In this document: positions 49,917-62,039 of the stretch, piece after piece
Position numbering within the stretch: position 1 is the first letter of the stretch
Layout of the letters: each line of letters begins with the position of its first letter
Origin: Typha latifolia
Taxonomy: Eukaryota; Streptophyta; Magnoliopsida; Poales; Typhaceae
NCBI GenBank assembly: GCA_019914945.1
Contig: CM034109.1
Coordinates: 5,952,001 to 6,016,000 of the forward strand
Reading direction: 5' to 3'
DNA: 64,000 nt
Program-made: the position numbers and the translations under genes
The notes under the pieces: model-generated
Told to the model about the DNA's origin: nothing
Databases searched by the model: none
What the model saw: only the letters and a program-made list of their open reading frames with translations

Positions 49917-51307
49917 CATCAGCCATTTACAAGCACCCTCTACATCTTACAATGGCATCATAGAATGTACAATTATGTTCTTTTCATCAGTGTTCCCTTT
50001 TCACATAGTCATCAAGTCATTCTTTTCTTTACCCTCTTTTGCCCACATGTGTATTCAATTTTCTTTTTTCTACAGTCCATGCAAAAGATGTATATTTATA
50101 AGAATAACATTCTTTCTTATTACGCCCAACCTGGAGTATATTTACAAATAGCAATGATTGATAAAAATTTTTTTGAGCTAGACTTTTGTTTAGAGCTAGA
50201 CTATCAAACAAGATGGTCAGCTAGCATTTTAAGAGATGCAGTGAATTTAACTCCTGAAGTGTTTAATGCCACGGTGTGGTTGTTTCCAAGTTTGCAACTC
50301 AGACAACTTTTGCAAATGATGGTGGTGGATAGCTTCTGCTAGAGTTCAGCAAACTAATGATGGAGGTCAGCCCCCCTTGAGACAGAAATTTTAGTCTCTA
50401 GAGCAAGCAAGAAAGCCTTCGGCATTGGTCCATTCCCTTCTAGATTCGGATGGTTGAGTGTATAACAGCATGAAAGAATCCCACTCTTGAAACTAGTACA
50501 ACCACCAAAAGAGAAAATCAGGCAGAAAGCTTGATTAAGAGTGGTTGATTTAACTTGAAAGGGAGTAATTAGTAATTAATTTATGTCTTACATACGAAGG
50601 AGGTGATGGTTAAGTATTACATGTGAAACTAAATTATGAAAGGGTTCATATAGATTATTGAATTTTTATCTACTAGCTTTAGCTGCTCGGTTTGGTCCCA
50701 AAGTAGGGGCGGCACAAGTTGATCTGATTTTAATAACTTGACACGATAATTGAGTTCAGGTCTAAAGAGATCAACTCAATTAAATCAGCTTGTGTTCGTG
50801 TTTATTATCTCACCATGTTTAACCCAATTTTGACCTAATCTACCAACACATTTATGGCATGATAATGTAATTATGGCCTAAATAAGCCATTTATCACCCA
50901 AACAATCTATTTATCATTCGATAATTTGTTTATAAAAAAAAGCTCATTTAATTATATATATATATTTCAAATAACTTATGTAAATTCAAATAACTTATCT
51001 TGCTCGATAATCCTTTATAACCCATATAATCCTTTTAATAAATATGTCGTGTTCGTGTTTAAAGTTGTGACTCATTTAATAAAATGGGTTGTGTTTGTAT
51101 TTGTATTACCATAAACCAACCTAAACCTGACTTGACTCAAACTTGGCAAACCCGACTCAATCCAAACCCGACTAATCCAACCCGATTGCCACCCCTACCC
51201 TTATAGTACTTATGGCGTGCATTGGGCACTCATGATCATGCATGAAGCAATCCTTATGGTCCCACCTTGTAGTCCTATTATGCGTGATGCTATAATGCAC
51301 CCGCCAG
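49917..51307. other. Intergenic region 3' of the TNO1-like gene
   Basis: Holds the 3' UTR of the TNO1-like gene and a small candidate transposon at 50704-51197. No gene is seen. Confidence 0.6.
50704..51197. mobile_element. Candidate non-autonomous hAT-like element
   Basis: A 494-bp segment bounded by an inverted pair: TAGGGGCGGCACAA on the left and, inward from the right on the other strand, TAGGGGTGGCAATCGGG. The ends match at 10 of the first 11 bases. The right subterminal part is rich in AACCCGACT motifs. No 8-bp target duplication is preserved, so the ends are less sure than for the other elements. Confidence 0.55.
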
Positions 51308-51922
51308 TAGACGTGATCATCGGGCCTAGCCCGGTTTGGATTGGGCTAAGCTCGACCCGGACCCGGTTTGGGCCCGGTCCGGCCCGAGCCCGAACTACCA
51401 ACATGTGGCACGGGCCAACCCTTTGCCCCACTCGGCCCAGCCCGGAAGCCTGCCCGTTCGGAAAATTTTGTACATTGTACCATTTTATAATTTTTTTAGC
51501 CTATCTCTCCCATTACATATTAGCCCAAGTACAAGTATTGCTTAAATTTTTTAGCCCACCTCTGTCATCACATGTCAACCCAACATGTACTATTTAATTT
51601 TTTTTTTAATATACTTAAAACAAAACAGAGAAGAACATAAATATTTAAAAAAAAATATGTAACGGTAAAAAATATTCTAAAAATAGATAAAAAAATTCTG
51701 AAAATGAGCAATATAGGACCTCCACTTTTTTTTACCCTTTTAACAGAAATAAACAACTAGTTTATAAGGGTATTTTGGTAATTTTAACTTTTCTCATGCT
51801 TATAAATGGATGATAAATTTTCTACATTCATCGCACATTCTCAAATTCTTAATCTCTCAAGTTCTTTCCAAATTAAAGGTTTCAAAATTTTTAGTCTTCA
51901 AATTTAACAAATTTTCTCTAAT

Positions 51923-53805
51923 ATGTATTCCTTTGATTATCATATAGAATCACAATTGGAGGGCGAAGATTTAATTAATCCTATACCCACATCTCAACCT
52001 CAACCTGATCTGGAAACTTTGGCTTCGGCTTCATCATCAGGTAGTTTAAAGAGATTAAAGTTCGAAGTTTGGAAAATATTTCAAAATGATTGAAACGAAA
52101 GATGGCCAAGGTAATGTTATAGATTGTAGAGCTAAATGTCTTCAATGTAATCATAATTTTTTTGCATTAACTAAGAATGACACTACTCACCTAATGATGC
52201 ATATTAAAGATAAACATAAAAAAGTCAACTTGATATTGGTCAAATGTTGCTTAATCAAGGTGCTTTTGGAAATATTTCTAATTTTCAATGGAAATATGAA
52301 AATGCTTGTAAAGAAATAGTTAAATATATTATTCGTAGAAATAAACTTTTTGCTATGGATGATGATTCGAAACTTGAAGATTGTTTACAAAGATGTTTTA
52401 ATCCGGCTTTTAAAATAATTTCTCGTCATACAATTAGAAGATATGCTTTAAAATATTTTTGCTGAAGAAAAAGAAAAATTAATTTTAGATTTTAAAAAAT
52501 GAAAATCTAAAATTTCTTTTACTAGTGATATTTGGACTTCATGCCAATGTGATCTTTTTTGTGTATAACAACATATTTTATTAATGATAATTGGAAAATA
52601 TAAAAAAAATAATTTCTTTTCGAAAGCTTGATGAGAATCATACTGGTGAATATTTTTCTCATACTATTATTCAAGAGTTACATAATAGATGCATGTGTCA
52701 TATTATAAATTTAATTATACAAAGTGGGCTAAAAGAAATTGCTGAGCTAATTCATAAAATTAGAGAAATTATACATCATATTATTTTTAATGATAAAAGA
52801 GTTAGAGCATTTGCAAATATGTGTAAAATGTGTGGATTAAAAGCTAAAAACTTTAATTGGATGTACAAGATAGATAGAACTCTACTTATGAAATGTTAGA
52901 ATTAGTACTTGAATATCAAAAAATTATAATTTCTTATGTTTCTTTAGATATTAATAATGAACTAGAATGTCTTACTGATTTAGAATGAGAAAATGCAGAA
53001 AAAACAAAAGATTTTTTAAAAATATTTTTTGATGCTACTAATATGTTATCAAGCTCTTATTTTTTTACAATTACAATCACGGGTATGAACTTGTTAATAT
53101 TGTTCAACTTTTTATTGCTTTTAAAAATGATCAAACTTTACATAATATTTTACAAAAAATGGAAACTAAATATGCTAAATATTTTGAACATTTTCCTTTA
53201 CTTATTAGTTTTGGCATTTTATTAGAACCTCAACTTAAAGATACCGGCCTTTTTAATATTTTTAATGGTTTATATGAAGATAAACAAGATGATTATTTCT
53301 CGTGCGATACCTATTAAAAGTTATGTTGAAAGGCTTTTTAATGATTATTCTATTATATATGATTTTTTTTTCCTCTACGTCTTCACCTTCTGTTATTCCT
53401 TCTGAAAGTGGTAGTATTAAGAGTTCATTATTTGCCCGACTTAAAATGAGGAGAACTTCATCAATATCTGGAGGAATCACTGAGCTTCAAGCATATTACA
53501 ATCATTTTGTAAGTGAGAATGAATTAGATACTTTAGTATGGTGGAAGGCAAATGAGACGAGATTTTCAATTGTTGCTGCCAAAGCCCGTGATATATTGAC
53601 TATTCATATGTCTACTATATCTTCAGAATTTACTTTTAGTACAAGTGGGCGATTGATTAATCAACGTAGATCATGTTTGGGAAAAGAAACAATTGAAGCG
53701 CTGATGTGCCTATAAGATTGGTATGCTGTCAAATCTAGATCGCAAATGGACGACCATTTTTCAATAGAAAATATAGAATTTGAGTTTTTAAATCTCAATG
53801 ACTAA
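51923..53805 (+). pseudogene. hAT transposase (BED finger and dimerisation domain), decayed
   Basis: The start ATG is at 51923. Near 52050-52220 a BED zinc finger is readable (CLQCNHNFFALTKNDTTHLM, then HIKDKH), after a frameshift near 52070. The middle holds typical hAT transposase pieces: SKISFTSDIWTSC (about 52507-52545), FRKLDENHTGEYFS (about 52616-52660) and CHIINLIIQSGLKEIAELIH (about 52697-52760). The C-terminal hAT dimerisation domain is near 53510-53720 (TLVWWKANETRFSIVAAKAR, then STISSEFTFSTSGRLINQRR, IEALMCL). Several stops and frameshifts break the frame, so no active enzyme is made. It belongs to the Ac/RICESLEEPER-like branch by motif wording. Confidence 0.9.
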
Positions 53806-54379
53806 TGTAATTTTATTTTATTTTATATAATTAATAGATGAATTATGCAAATGATAGATATGTGGGTAGGTGACAACCTAGTTGGGATGTGCTCATGCAA
53901 AAAAAAAATCCTCCTAATTTTGGTGTAACTATTTGTTTAATTATAAAAATATTTCTATTTATCCATTTGTTTAACTATTTATTTTTTTTTACATCTGCTC
54001 ATTTATTTCTATTTATTTTAATTCTAATTTTTTATTTACTTTATTTATTTTTTTATTAAGAGTTGTAGTGTGCAAATTTGGGTGAATAATAATAATGATG
54101 AAATATGGGGTGTTTTTCATATATCTCTTAAAAAAATCCCTCTTATAAACATCTGAGACAGTCAAACTGTCAAAGACTCAAAGGCTAAGTGGCCGAGTAA
54201 AAAAAAAAGGCCAAGTGGCTAACTAGCAACAGCTGGCCACAACCCACAAGTAGCAGCTGTAGCCTGCCTGTAGCGCACTAGCACATTAACGCCTAATCTA
54301 GGCGCTTGCCGGTGGCCACAATCAGCGCCTCAACAGTTGGGCGCTGGCCAGTAGCCAAGTAAGCGACGCCGGAGCCGTC

Positions 54380-54830
54380 GTCGGAGGAGGAAAGAACCAC
54401 CACCACCACTACTCGAAGTGGCTAGTTGTGCTCAAGAATGGCGCTGGAGACGTTGAGGATATGCAAATTGCGCACTGCCATCGACGTCGAGGATGTGCGC
54501 CGCAAGATCGCCATCATGCGCCATTTGCCTCGGAATCCTAGCATCGTGAACTTGAACGAGGCATGCGAGGACCAGAAGATGAGAGCGCGGTGCATTTGGT
54601 CATGGAGCTCTACGACGGCGGCGAGCTCTTTGACCGAATCGTGGGAAGAGAGCATTACATGGAGAGAGCCGCCGCCGCCATCACGAGGACAATCGTCGAG
54701 GTTGTGCAGCTTTGCTACCGGCATGGCATAATCTACTGCGACTTTAAGCCAGAAAATTTTTGCTTTGCGATGAGAACTCGCCGCTGAAAATCTTAATCGA
54801 CAAAGCCTGACCCGACCAGCCCGATATCTC
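54380..54830 (+). pseudogene. Captured fragment of a calcium-dependent protein kinase gene
   Basis: An intronless fragment of a plant CDPK/CPK kinase domain. The first frame gives LRTAIDVEDVRRKIAIMRHL and [13 protein letters not shown] (54460-54575). A frameshift near 54575-54590 leads to [20 protein letters not shown] and [20 protein letters not shown], then PENF; a second frameshift follows near 54765. The HRDLKPEN loop is altered to YCDFKPEN: the catalytic aspartate and lysine remain and the arginine is lost. The glycine loop, the DFG motif, the autoinhibitory segment and the EF hands are absent. The piece corresponds to part of the first large exon of plant CDPK genes. It lies inside the hAT element, downstream of the transposase, so capture by the element is the likeliest origin. 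Not functional. Confidence 0.88.
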
Positions 54831-54884
54831 ATGGGTCGACGGGCTGTAACGGGCTAGACTATTCTAGCCTAGCCCGACCCGAAT

Positions 54885-56231
54885 TGTAACGCCCCCGCCC
54901 GGCACAAATTATTTTTATCAATATCGACAAGTATCAAAACTTAATAATCTTAACATCACAACCTAGATTCCTATCTCAACCAATTAATATCAAACTCATC
55001 GAGATTGACTACTAGGGTAGCCCTAAAATAAACCGACAACTACTATACTTGATGATTTGCCAGATCATCTTTAAACCTAGGCTTTGATACCAACTGAACT
55101 GTAACGCCCCCGCCCGGCATGGGCACATGCACGCCCATGCGCCCACACGGCACGAGCGACGCACGCGACAGGTCGGGCGGGGCCCGTCGCGCACAGATAC
55201 TCTCCTGTGCACATATAATCATGACATCATCAAATAAAATCTGCTAACCTATCCATAATCACATAATCCATCACCAAATAAATCATACTCTTAACCAAAT
55301 AAACCTGTTAACATATGAATATTAAAGTCCACAATAATATACACTAGACCGCTAAGGAGTATCTCAAATATAACCATACTGTGCCATCCGCTAAGGGTAT
55401 CAACCTTCATCTAGACCGGGCACCCCGCATAGTTGATAGAAACCTCGTGAGGATAACTCGCCACATATGCCCTAGCGAACGGCATGTGTCCAATTGTTTG
55501 TGCGCACAGACTCAACTGACCTCAGACATAGGCCACGAGATATCGCATATCAGCGACCATAATCATCACTCCATGCACCCCTAACCCTGACGCCTACTCG
55601 GGTATCCTCATGCTTTCTATCAGCTATCCTATTAATCACATTTCATGCTTTCCTTCTAAATGTCAGATCACATGCATATATCTAGTACGATAATAAGTCA
55701 ATGTATAACAAGAATTTAGGTGGAATAGAAATCAAGAGAAAATGATGCAATGTAGTCTTCAAATATATCGTCAATACATGCATACTCATGCTAATCTATT
55801 ACATGCATACTCATGCTACAGATCAACTCGGTAAACAATCATAACAGTAGAATCATCTCTGATTATATCTATATATATCACCAATGTACTCATATTCCAA
55901 ATCAGCATAATCGAATGCATGATAAAATATGCTCAACTATAATATAAAATTATATAATCATGCCGGAGGCCAAAACATGCATATACACAAATATATAATA
56001 TAACTTAATTTGAGAAAGACGTCTAAGGGATAAGACTACTCACAGTCTGATCAGAAGACACAAACCACGCATCTCTCACGCCCGTCAGTTAACTGAGTGA
56101 CACTCATCGCTAGCAAAGTCTACAGGGTCTCAAATAAGGGGTTCGGGATCTGCGGCAGCACGACGTTAGCGGCGGCGGTTCGGCAGTGGGGGAGAGAGAG
56201 AGTCCGAGGGAAGAAGAAAAGAGAGAGACCG

Positions 56232-56315
<84 letters not shown>

Positions 56316-56478
56316 AGAGAGAGAGAGAACGCGGTGGGTGGGGGGTTGGCGGTGGCTGCAGCGACGCGAGGGGGGGTGCGTGGCTCCTCCCCCACGTTGC
56401 CCCATTGCATGGGCACGAGGCCGGCCACGTCGTGCCCATGTAAAGAATTTTTTTTTTTTTTGGGATTGGGTTGTTACA
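54885..56478 (-). mobile_element. LTR-element deletion derivative nested in the hAT element
   Basis: Bounded by TG at 54885 and CA at 56478 and flanked by a perfect 5-bp direct repeat CGAAT (54880-54884 and 56479-56483). One full LTR, 55100-56478 (1379 bp), starts TGTAACGCCCCCGCCCGGCA. The same first 20 bases recur at 54885, the outer edge of a second LTR that has lost all else. Between them is about 195 bp with a primer-site-like motif on the minus strand (TTGGTATCAAAGCC, 55080-55093), placing the 5' LTR at the right. There is no coding sequence. Confidence 0.8.
56236..56310. repeat. (GA)n microsatellite in the nested LTR
   Basis: Uninterrupted GA run of about 75 bp, the longest in the window, inside the 55100-56478 LTR and followed by a second short GA run. 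It produces long arginine-glutamate and leucine-serine open frames that are artefacts. Confidence 0.95.
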
Positions 56479-56576
56479 CGAATGATTGTGGGTCGGGCCG
56501 TGAACAAATACTTAAATCCGATTAGCCCGAAAAGCACAGCCCGAACCCGGCCCGGCCCGCCCGATGATCACATCTA

Positions 56577-59040
56577 CCTGCTAGCTTGCCATGCACCTTC
56601 ACGTGACACCTAGACATGAGCGCTCCATTTGGTCAACACAACACGATCAGCCCATCGTGTTGCTCTCATGCTGTAGGTGGGTTCCTAAGGAGTTTTGACC
56701 AAAATATTATTAAAATATAAAATATTTTTCAAACTAGATCACTACTTGAACTATTTTCCAAACTAGTACTATGGTAAAATCGTTGTCTTAGATATCATAA
56801 AACTGTGGAGAGTCGTCCAGAAAGCCAATGCAAAGAGTTTACCTTTGATGAGACTATATATCCTATTAAAATAGGAGGATGAATGAGCACATTTGTTGGG
56901 TATTTCGTCGCTACCTATCTCATGGATAGAAAAGATACAACTTAAGGAACCAAGAAACAATTTTCACTCATTTAACCGTTTATGTGTGCCTTTAATTAAC
57001 AGATGATACCATGTAAAAAGGTTACCAATGGCCTTGCTGCATCAATCTATGCCAGCTTGATAAAAGAAAAAAAATAACCATATAATTAGGCCCAAACAAA
57101 ACATAATAATCCTTGCAACCATATTCCTGATTAGCATCAACAGAAACGATCATAAGCATGTAAAGTCAGAAACTTTTCTCATATGAGATATATAAATTCA
57201 AGAAATTTAGATTTGAAGCATTAAACGCCGAGGAAGGAACAAAAGCCTTGCTGAAACAACATTAAGGATGCCGGATATATGCAAAGAAGTCTATGATTCA
57301 AAGAAATTAGCAATCTGGAACCAAAATATTGAACTTCAAGAACAAACAATTCGAGCACAAAACAAAGGGGTAACGAATACCTCCTTGATGAGCTTATCCA
57401 ACCCTAACGATAGGAACAAGTCCAACGGAGAAGCGTAGTTCGATAATTCCTCTTAACCTAACCGTTCTATTCTCTCGTACCCGAAGTTCCGAAGCATAAT
57501 AAACCCTGAGCCAATTGGGCCCACGAAGCAAATGGGTCCTACCAAAAAGAAGTATCCGTGGGTGCCGTTTTCCCACCAACAAATGATATTTGCCCCTCTC
57601 GTCGAGCGGACGGATAGGATCTTCTGGGGAGGAGCTAGTAGTGCTAGATGAGTAGTCCTCGTAGTTAAAAACTCAAATAAACTCAAGTAATTTTTATAAA
57701 TCACATCTTATATTTTATCTATTTTGTGATTTACATCTCATTTTTTAAAATTTTATAACTCAATCACTCATTTTCTTCAGTAACTTTTATTTAACATTTT
57801 GGATTAACTTAGACGGTACTAGAAAATGAATATTCATTATAAATTAAAAAAATTATTTATAAATACCTAAATTATCCTTGTCTTCTTCATTCTCTTTTTT
57901 CTACCCAAAAAAGAAGAAGAAACAGAGGAGGAGGGGAAGATGTGGAAAGGTAGTGGCGGCAGTGGACGATGGTGAAAAAGGTAGGTGGGGAAGATGATGG
58001 AGAAGGGAAGTCGGGAAGATAGTAGAATGAAATAAAAAATAGGAAGAAATAGTAGCGGTATTTTAGTAAGTTGGTCGATGTTAGTTAATCAAAATAATAT
58101 CAGAGTATTAAATGAAAATTATAAGGGAAAATAAGGAGTCAGCTTATAAAATCCTCATAAGTGTGAATCATAAAATAAATAAAATATAGAGTATAGTTCG
58201 TAAAATTGTCTAAACTTAAAAAAGTTATAAAACCACTTAATCAAAAATTTTACAGTATATTTTCACATAAGTTGAACAAAAAGATAACTTATATCTAAAA
58301 GTTACTGTCCACTTCAACAATATTTAATCTTACATATAAGTCATTGAATTGAACTTTAAAATTATTATCTGATTCTGGTTTTAGAACTTATTTAGTTTCA
58401 TAGTTAAAACCCGAAAAAAGAAAAAAAAAGTTTGGGAGGTTTTTTTGGTTAAAAACTCATGCTAGTTGTTTGTTGACCACGTCCCATTCCCTTAGTTCCC
58501 GGCAAAACCCACATCACCTTCCATTTTTAACTACACTAAAAAAGACAGTAATAAATAAGAAGTTTCAAACTTAAGAAAATTGCAAACTTGGGAATGGGAT
58601 CAGTTTAGAGTTCTGTATTTGAAAAAAATAAAGATAGAAAAATAAAAAAGGAAGATAGTGAAATTTTTATTCATCTTGGTTAATTTTTTTATTAAATTTT
58701 AATAAAATATTGATGAAATAGGCTTAGTGATATATTTATATTTAAGAGTTCCATCTGCCTACTTTTTTTATTATTAAGAAAGTGATTGAGATGTAATTAC
58801 CGCATACATCTCTTAGTCTATATTCACCTGTGAAATAAGAATAAGTCTTATTATCCTAGGATTGTAACTAGATAATATCTTACCTTATTCTAATATCCTA
58901 GGGATCTGAAGAGGGATCTCGAATCTCATGCAAAATGATGGTAAAAATGATTAGATGGTGATGATGTTTACCTAGTGATAAATATTATTTAGATTTCAAC
59001 TACTTCTAGTTAACATATTGATAACAAATATAACCCTTCT
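56577..59040. other. Intergenic region without a recognisable gene
   Basis: Includes a perfect 9-bp inverted repeat (CAACACGAT ... ATCGTGTTG) at about 56638-56661. A GC-richer patch at 57380-57640 looks, on the minus strand, like a 5' UTR exon with a donor (AAGGAG then GTATTC at about 57380), but no coding exon follows. From 57660 the sequence is AT-rich. Confidence 0.45.
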
Positions 59041-61280
59041 ATGTTAAGATGTGTTTGGCTGACTCTTTTCTATATTCTAGAACAACAGTTAAACACTATA
59101 ATAGAAATATTCTAGAATATAAACACTATTTATCAAAATTATATTTTATAGTATACACTAATCTAATTACTAATTTGCTGTTGATTTGACTATATCCTCT
59201 CTTAAATATTTTATTATAATTTATTACTCATATCTTATCTCTTTCAAACATCTTATCGTAATTCATTACTCATCTCTTCTCTCTCAAAAATCTTATCAAC
59301 ATCTTATCATAATTTAGTACTCATCTTTTATTTTATATACTCTTATACTCTTTTATTTTATATAAATAAATAAAATTTAATTTAAATAGCATAAAATATG
59401 AATAATTTAATATTTCATAAATTTAAGCACATTTTAAAAGGTATTATTATTAAATATTATTTTCATTTTATATACTTAAATATAAATATAAATATTATAA
59501 AATTCTTAATAATATAATAATTTATTTATAAACTATCTTATCATTAAAATAATTTTTCTATGTACTAATAACATCAAAAATATAATATTAGTTAAACTAA
59601 TATTTTATCAAAATAAACATTAAATCATATATAAATAATGTATTTACTATTTAAATATTTTTAACCTAATTGAATATTTTTAAAAACAATAAAATAAGAA
59701 ATTTTGGAAAAAATATAATATTATTAGTAATCTCATGTTTTAAGCTAAAATAAAAAAATATGAAAGTATAAATAGTTTAATATAGTTAATAATTTAATTT
59801 TGGAATGATTATCAAAAACATAAGTTCCATGTAAAATAAAATATGGTAATATTTTAAATATTATAAAATATAATAAGTTTTAAAATATTATACAATATAA
59901 TAATATTTTATAATATTATAAACATAATAATATTTTATAATATTATAAATATTTATAATAATAAAATATTATTTTTTATTGTAATATATGTAGGATTAAA
60001 TGTAAAAAAAGGAAAAATATTAATAAACTAATATTTTTAAAAATTAAAATATAGTCAAATTGCATTCAAGCATTGCATATTTATCTCTCTAACGTTGGAT
60101 TCAAGCATTACATATTTATCTTCATAGCATAGCTTTGCATATCTATTTCCCTGACATTGCATTGTATTGGATTCAAGCATTACATATTTATCTTCATAGC
60201 ATAGCTTTGCATATCTATTTCCCTGACATTGCATTGTATTACATATCTATTTTCTAGCATTGTATTGTATTGCATATTTATTTTTCTAATATTGCATTGC
60301 ATATTAATATTATTATTAAATATTATTTTAATTTTATATATGTAAATATAAATATAAATATTATAAAATTCTTTAATATAGTATTTAATTGATATAATAA
60401 TTTTTTTTCTAAATTATATATTGCTTATATAATTTTTATATGTACTAATAACATCAATAATATAATATTAATAAACTAATATTTTATCAAATTAAACATT
60501 AACTCATAGATAAAATAATATATTTACTATTTAAACGATGTATTAACATAATTAAATCTTTCTTTCTTAAAATGATAACATAAGAAATTTTGGAAAAAAA
60601 TAATATAATATTATTAGTAATCTCATGTTTTAAGCTAAAATAAAATATATGAAAGTGTAAATATTTTAATATTTTTAATAATCTCATTTTGGAAAGATTA
60701 TTAAAAATATATATTCCATCTAAAATAAAATTTTATTATTTTCAACCACAAAAATATAATAATATTTAATATATTATATAATATACTAATATTTAATATA
60801 TTATTAATAATAAAAATATTATTTTTGACTATAAAATATGTAGGATTAAATGTAAAAAAAGATAATTATTAATAAACTGTTATTTTATAAAATTAAAATA
60901 TATTTAGATTATATTGCATTGCATATTTATCTTCATAAAATTGCACTAACATTGCATTGCATTGCATATCTATCTACTTATATTGCATATATAATGACTT
61001 ATCCGTAACGCATTACTATAACATTGCATAGGTAACTCCAAGCATTACATACATAAAATATATTAATTTATTTACCATCTATTCCATCAATCTACTTTAA
61101 ATCAAAATGAAGGGCATTTTAGTAATTGTCTTTTTTTTACCTTCACTTTATATCACATTAAACATAATTATTACACTCTTATTCTAGAATATAAGTAAAC
61201 ATAAGAATAGCTATTGATTAGGAATGATAAATTAGGTTTTTCTATTCCTATTCCTCCCTATTCTAAATGGGAACAAGGCC
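59041..61280. repeat. AT-rich block with a diverged tandem duplication of about 870 bp
   Basis: Two diverged copies of an AT-rich unit, about 59440-60300 and 60300-61170. Shared markers occur in the same order: TGTACTAATAACATCA at 59561 and 60441; ATCTCATGTTTTAAGCTAAA near 59732 and 60620; GTAGGATTAAATGTAAAAAA at 59990 and 60840; then GCATTGCATATTTATCT. Spacing drifts between about 850 and 886 bp, showing indels. The flanks carry TATTCTAGAA motifs on both sides, suggesting an AT-rich non-autonomous transposon, but no confident ends or target duplication were found. Confidence 0.65.
60095..60238. repeat. 72-bp tandem repeat, two copies
   Basis: Two near-identical copies, starting TTGGATTCAAGCATTACATA at 60095 and 60167, inside the first unit of the larger AT-rich duplication. 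The second unit lacks this doubling, so it arose later. Confidence 0.85.
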
Positions 61281-62039
61281 TAAAAGAAAAGTTAAAAGTT
61301 ATTATTTTTTTGGTAGATAAGAAAGTCATTTTTTTAACTTATTTTTTGTAACTGAATATTAAAAAGTAAAAAAGTTATTAGAAGTAAGTACCCTCCTTCC
61401 TCACTTTCTAGGAATCGAACATTACCTTAATAAGCATTTGATGCTTGAAAAGTGATTTTAAAAATTTGGTGGACATTGTGGTAAAAGGTTTTGAGCAGTC
61501 TTAGATTATCGATCATATTACTGAGAATATTATTATTTTGGCATTGATATTTGAAAAATATTTTGTTTACTTATATTTTATAAGAAGGTTAATCGTGCGT
61601 TGGTTGGCTATCTATTTTAACTAAAAAGGTAAAAAAGAATTAGAAGCCTATTAATAGCAGTAATCATATTACAATGAATTATAATCATATTCAAAGATCA
61701 GTGAAAAAGCGTAAAGTAGTGCTTGAAAAATCTATAAATGGAGGTAAAGGAGGACTTAGAAAATTATATAGCATTTACCTATAATCTATACTTTGAATTC
61801 TTAAATTTTCTCATATTTCCATTATATACTTCAAATTCCTAATTGCGTTTTAGGTTGAGATGTTAGTTCCCTAGAAATATTACATTTTGAAAGTGTTAGA
61901 CATTGTATTTTAGAGAAAGAATTTTTTTTTTCTTCTCTTTGAGAAATAATGATTGTAGCCTAGTTATGAAATTAAAGGAAAGAATTTAGAAAAATTGGAA
62001 ATTAGAAAGGGAGGAGAAAGAGGAAAATGAAAGGGGAGG
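61281..62039. other. AT-rich intergenic DNA
   Basis: No gene or domain is recognised. A poly(T) run at about 61921-61932 could be the A-tail of the minus-strand LINE remnant to its right, but the intervening sequence was not recognised. Confidence 0.5.

Larger units (their letters stand above)
51308..56576 (+). mobile_element. Autonomous-derived hAT element carrying a captured kinase fragment
   Basis: A 5.27-kb element. The left end TAGACGTGATCATCGGGC and the right end read inward, TAGATGTGATCATCGGGC, differ at one base in 18. The flanking 8-mers CCCGCCAG (51300-51307) and CCTGCTAG (56577-56584) match at 6 of 8 positions, both differences being C/T transitions, as expected of an aged hAT target duplication. 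Both subterminal regions are rich in GGCCCGG/CCGAGCCCG motifs. Inside, in order: a decayed hAT transposase (51923-53805), a CDPK gene fragment (about 54380-54830) in the same orientation, and a nested LTR-element derivative (54885-56478). The ends resemble rice Dart-type hAT elements; that comparison is from memory. Confidence 0.85.

Noticed and set aside
60095..60238. Repeat array considered as CRISPR-like
   Set aside because: Only two contiguous copies without spacers, in a plant nuclear context.
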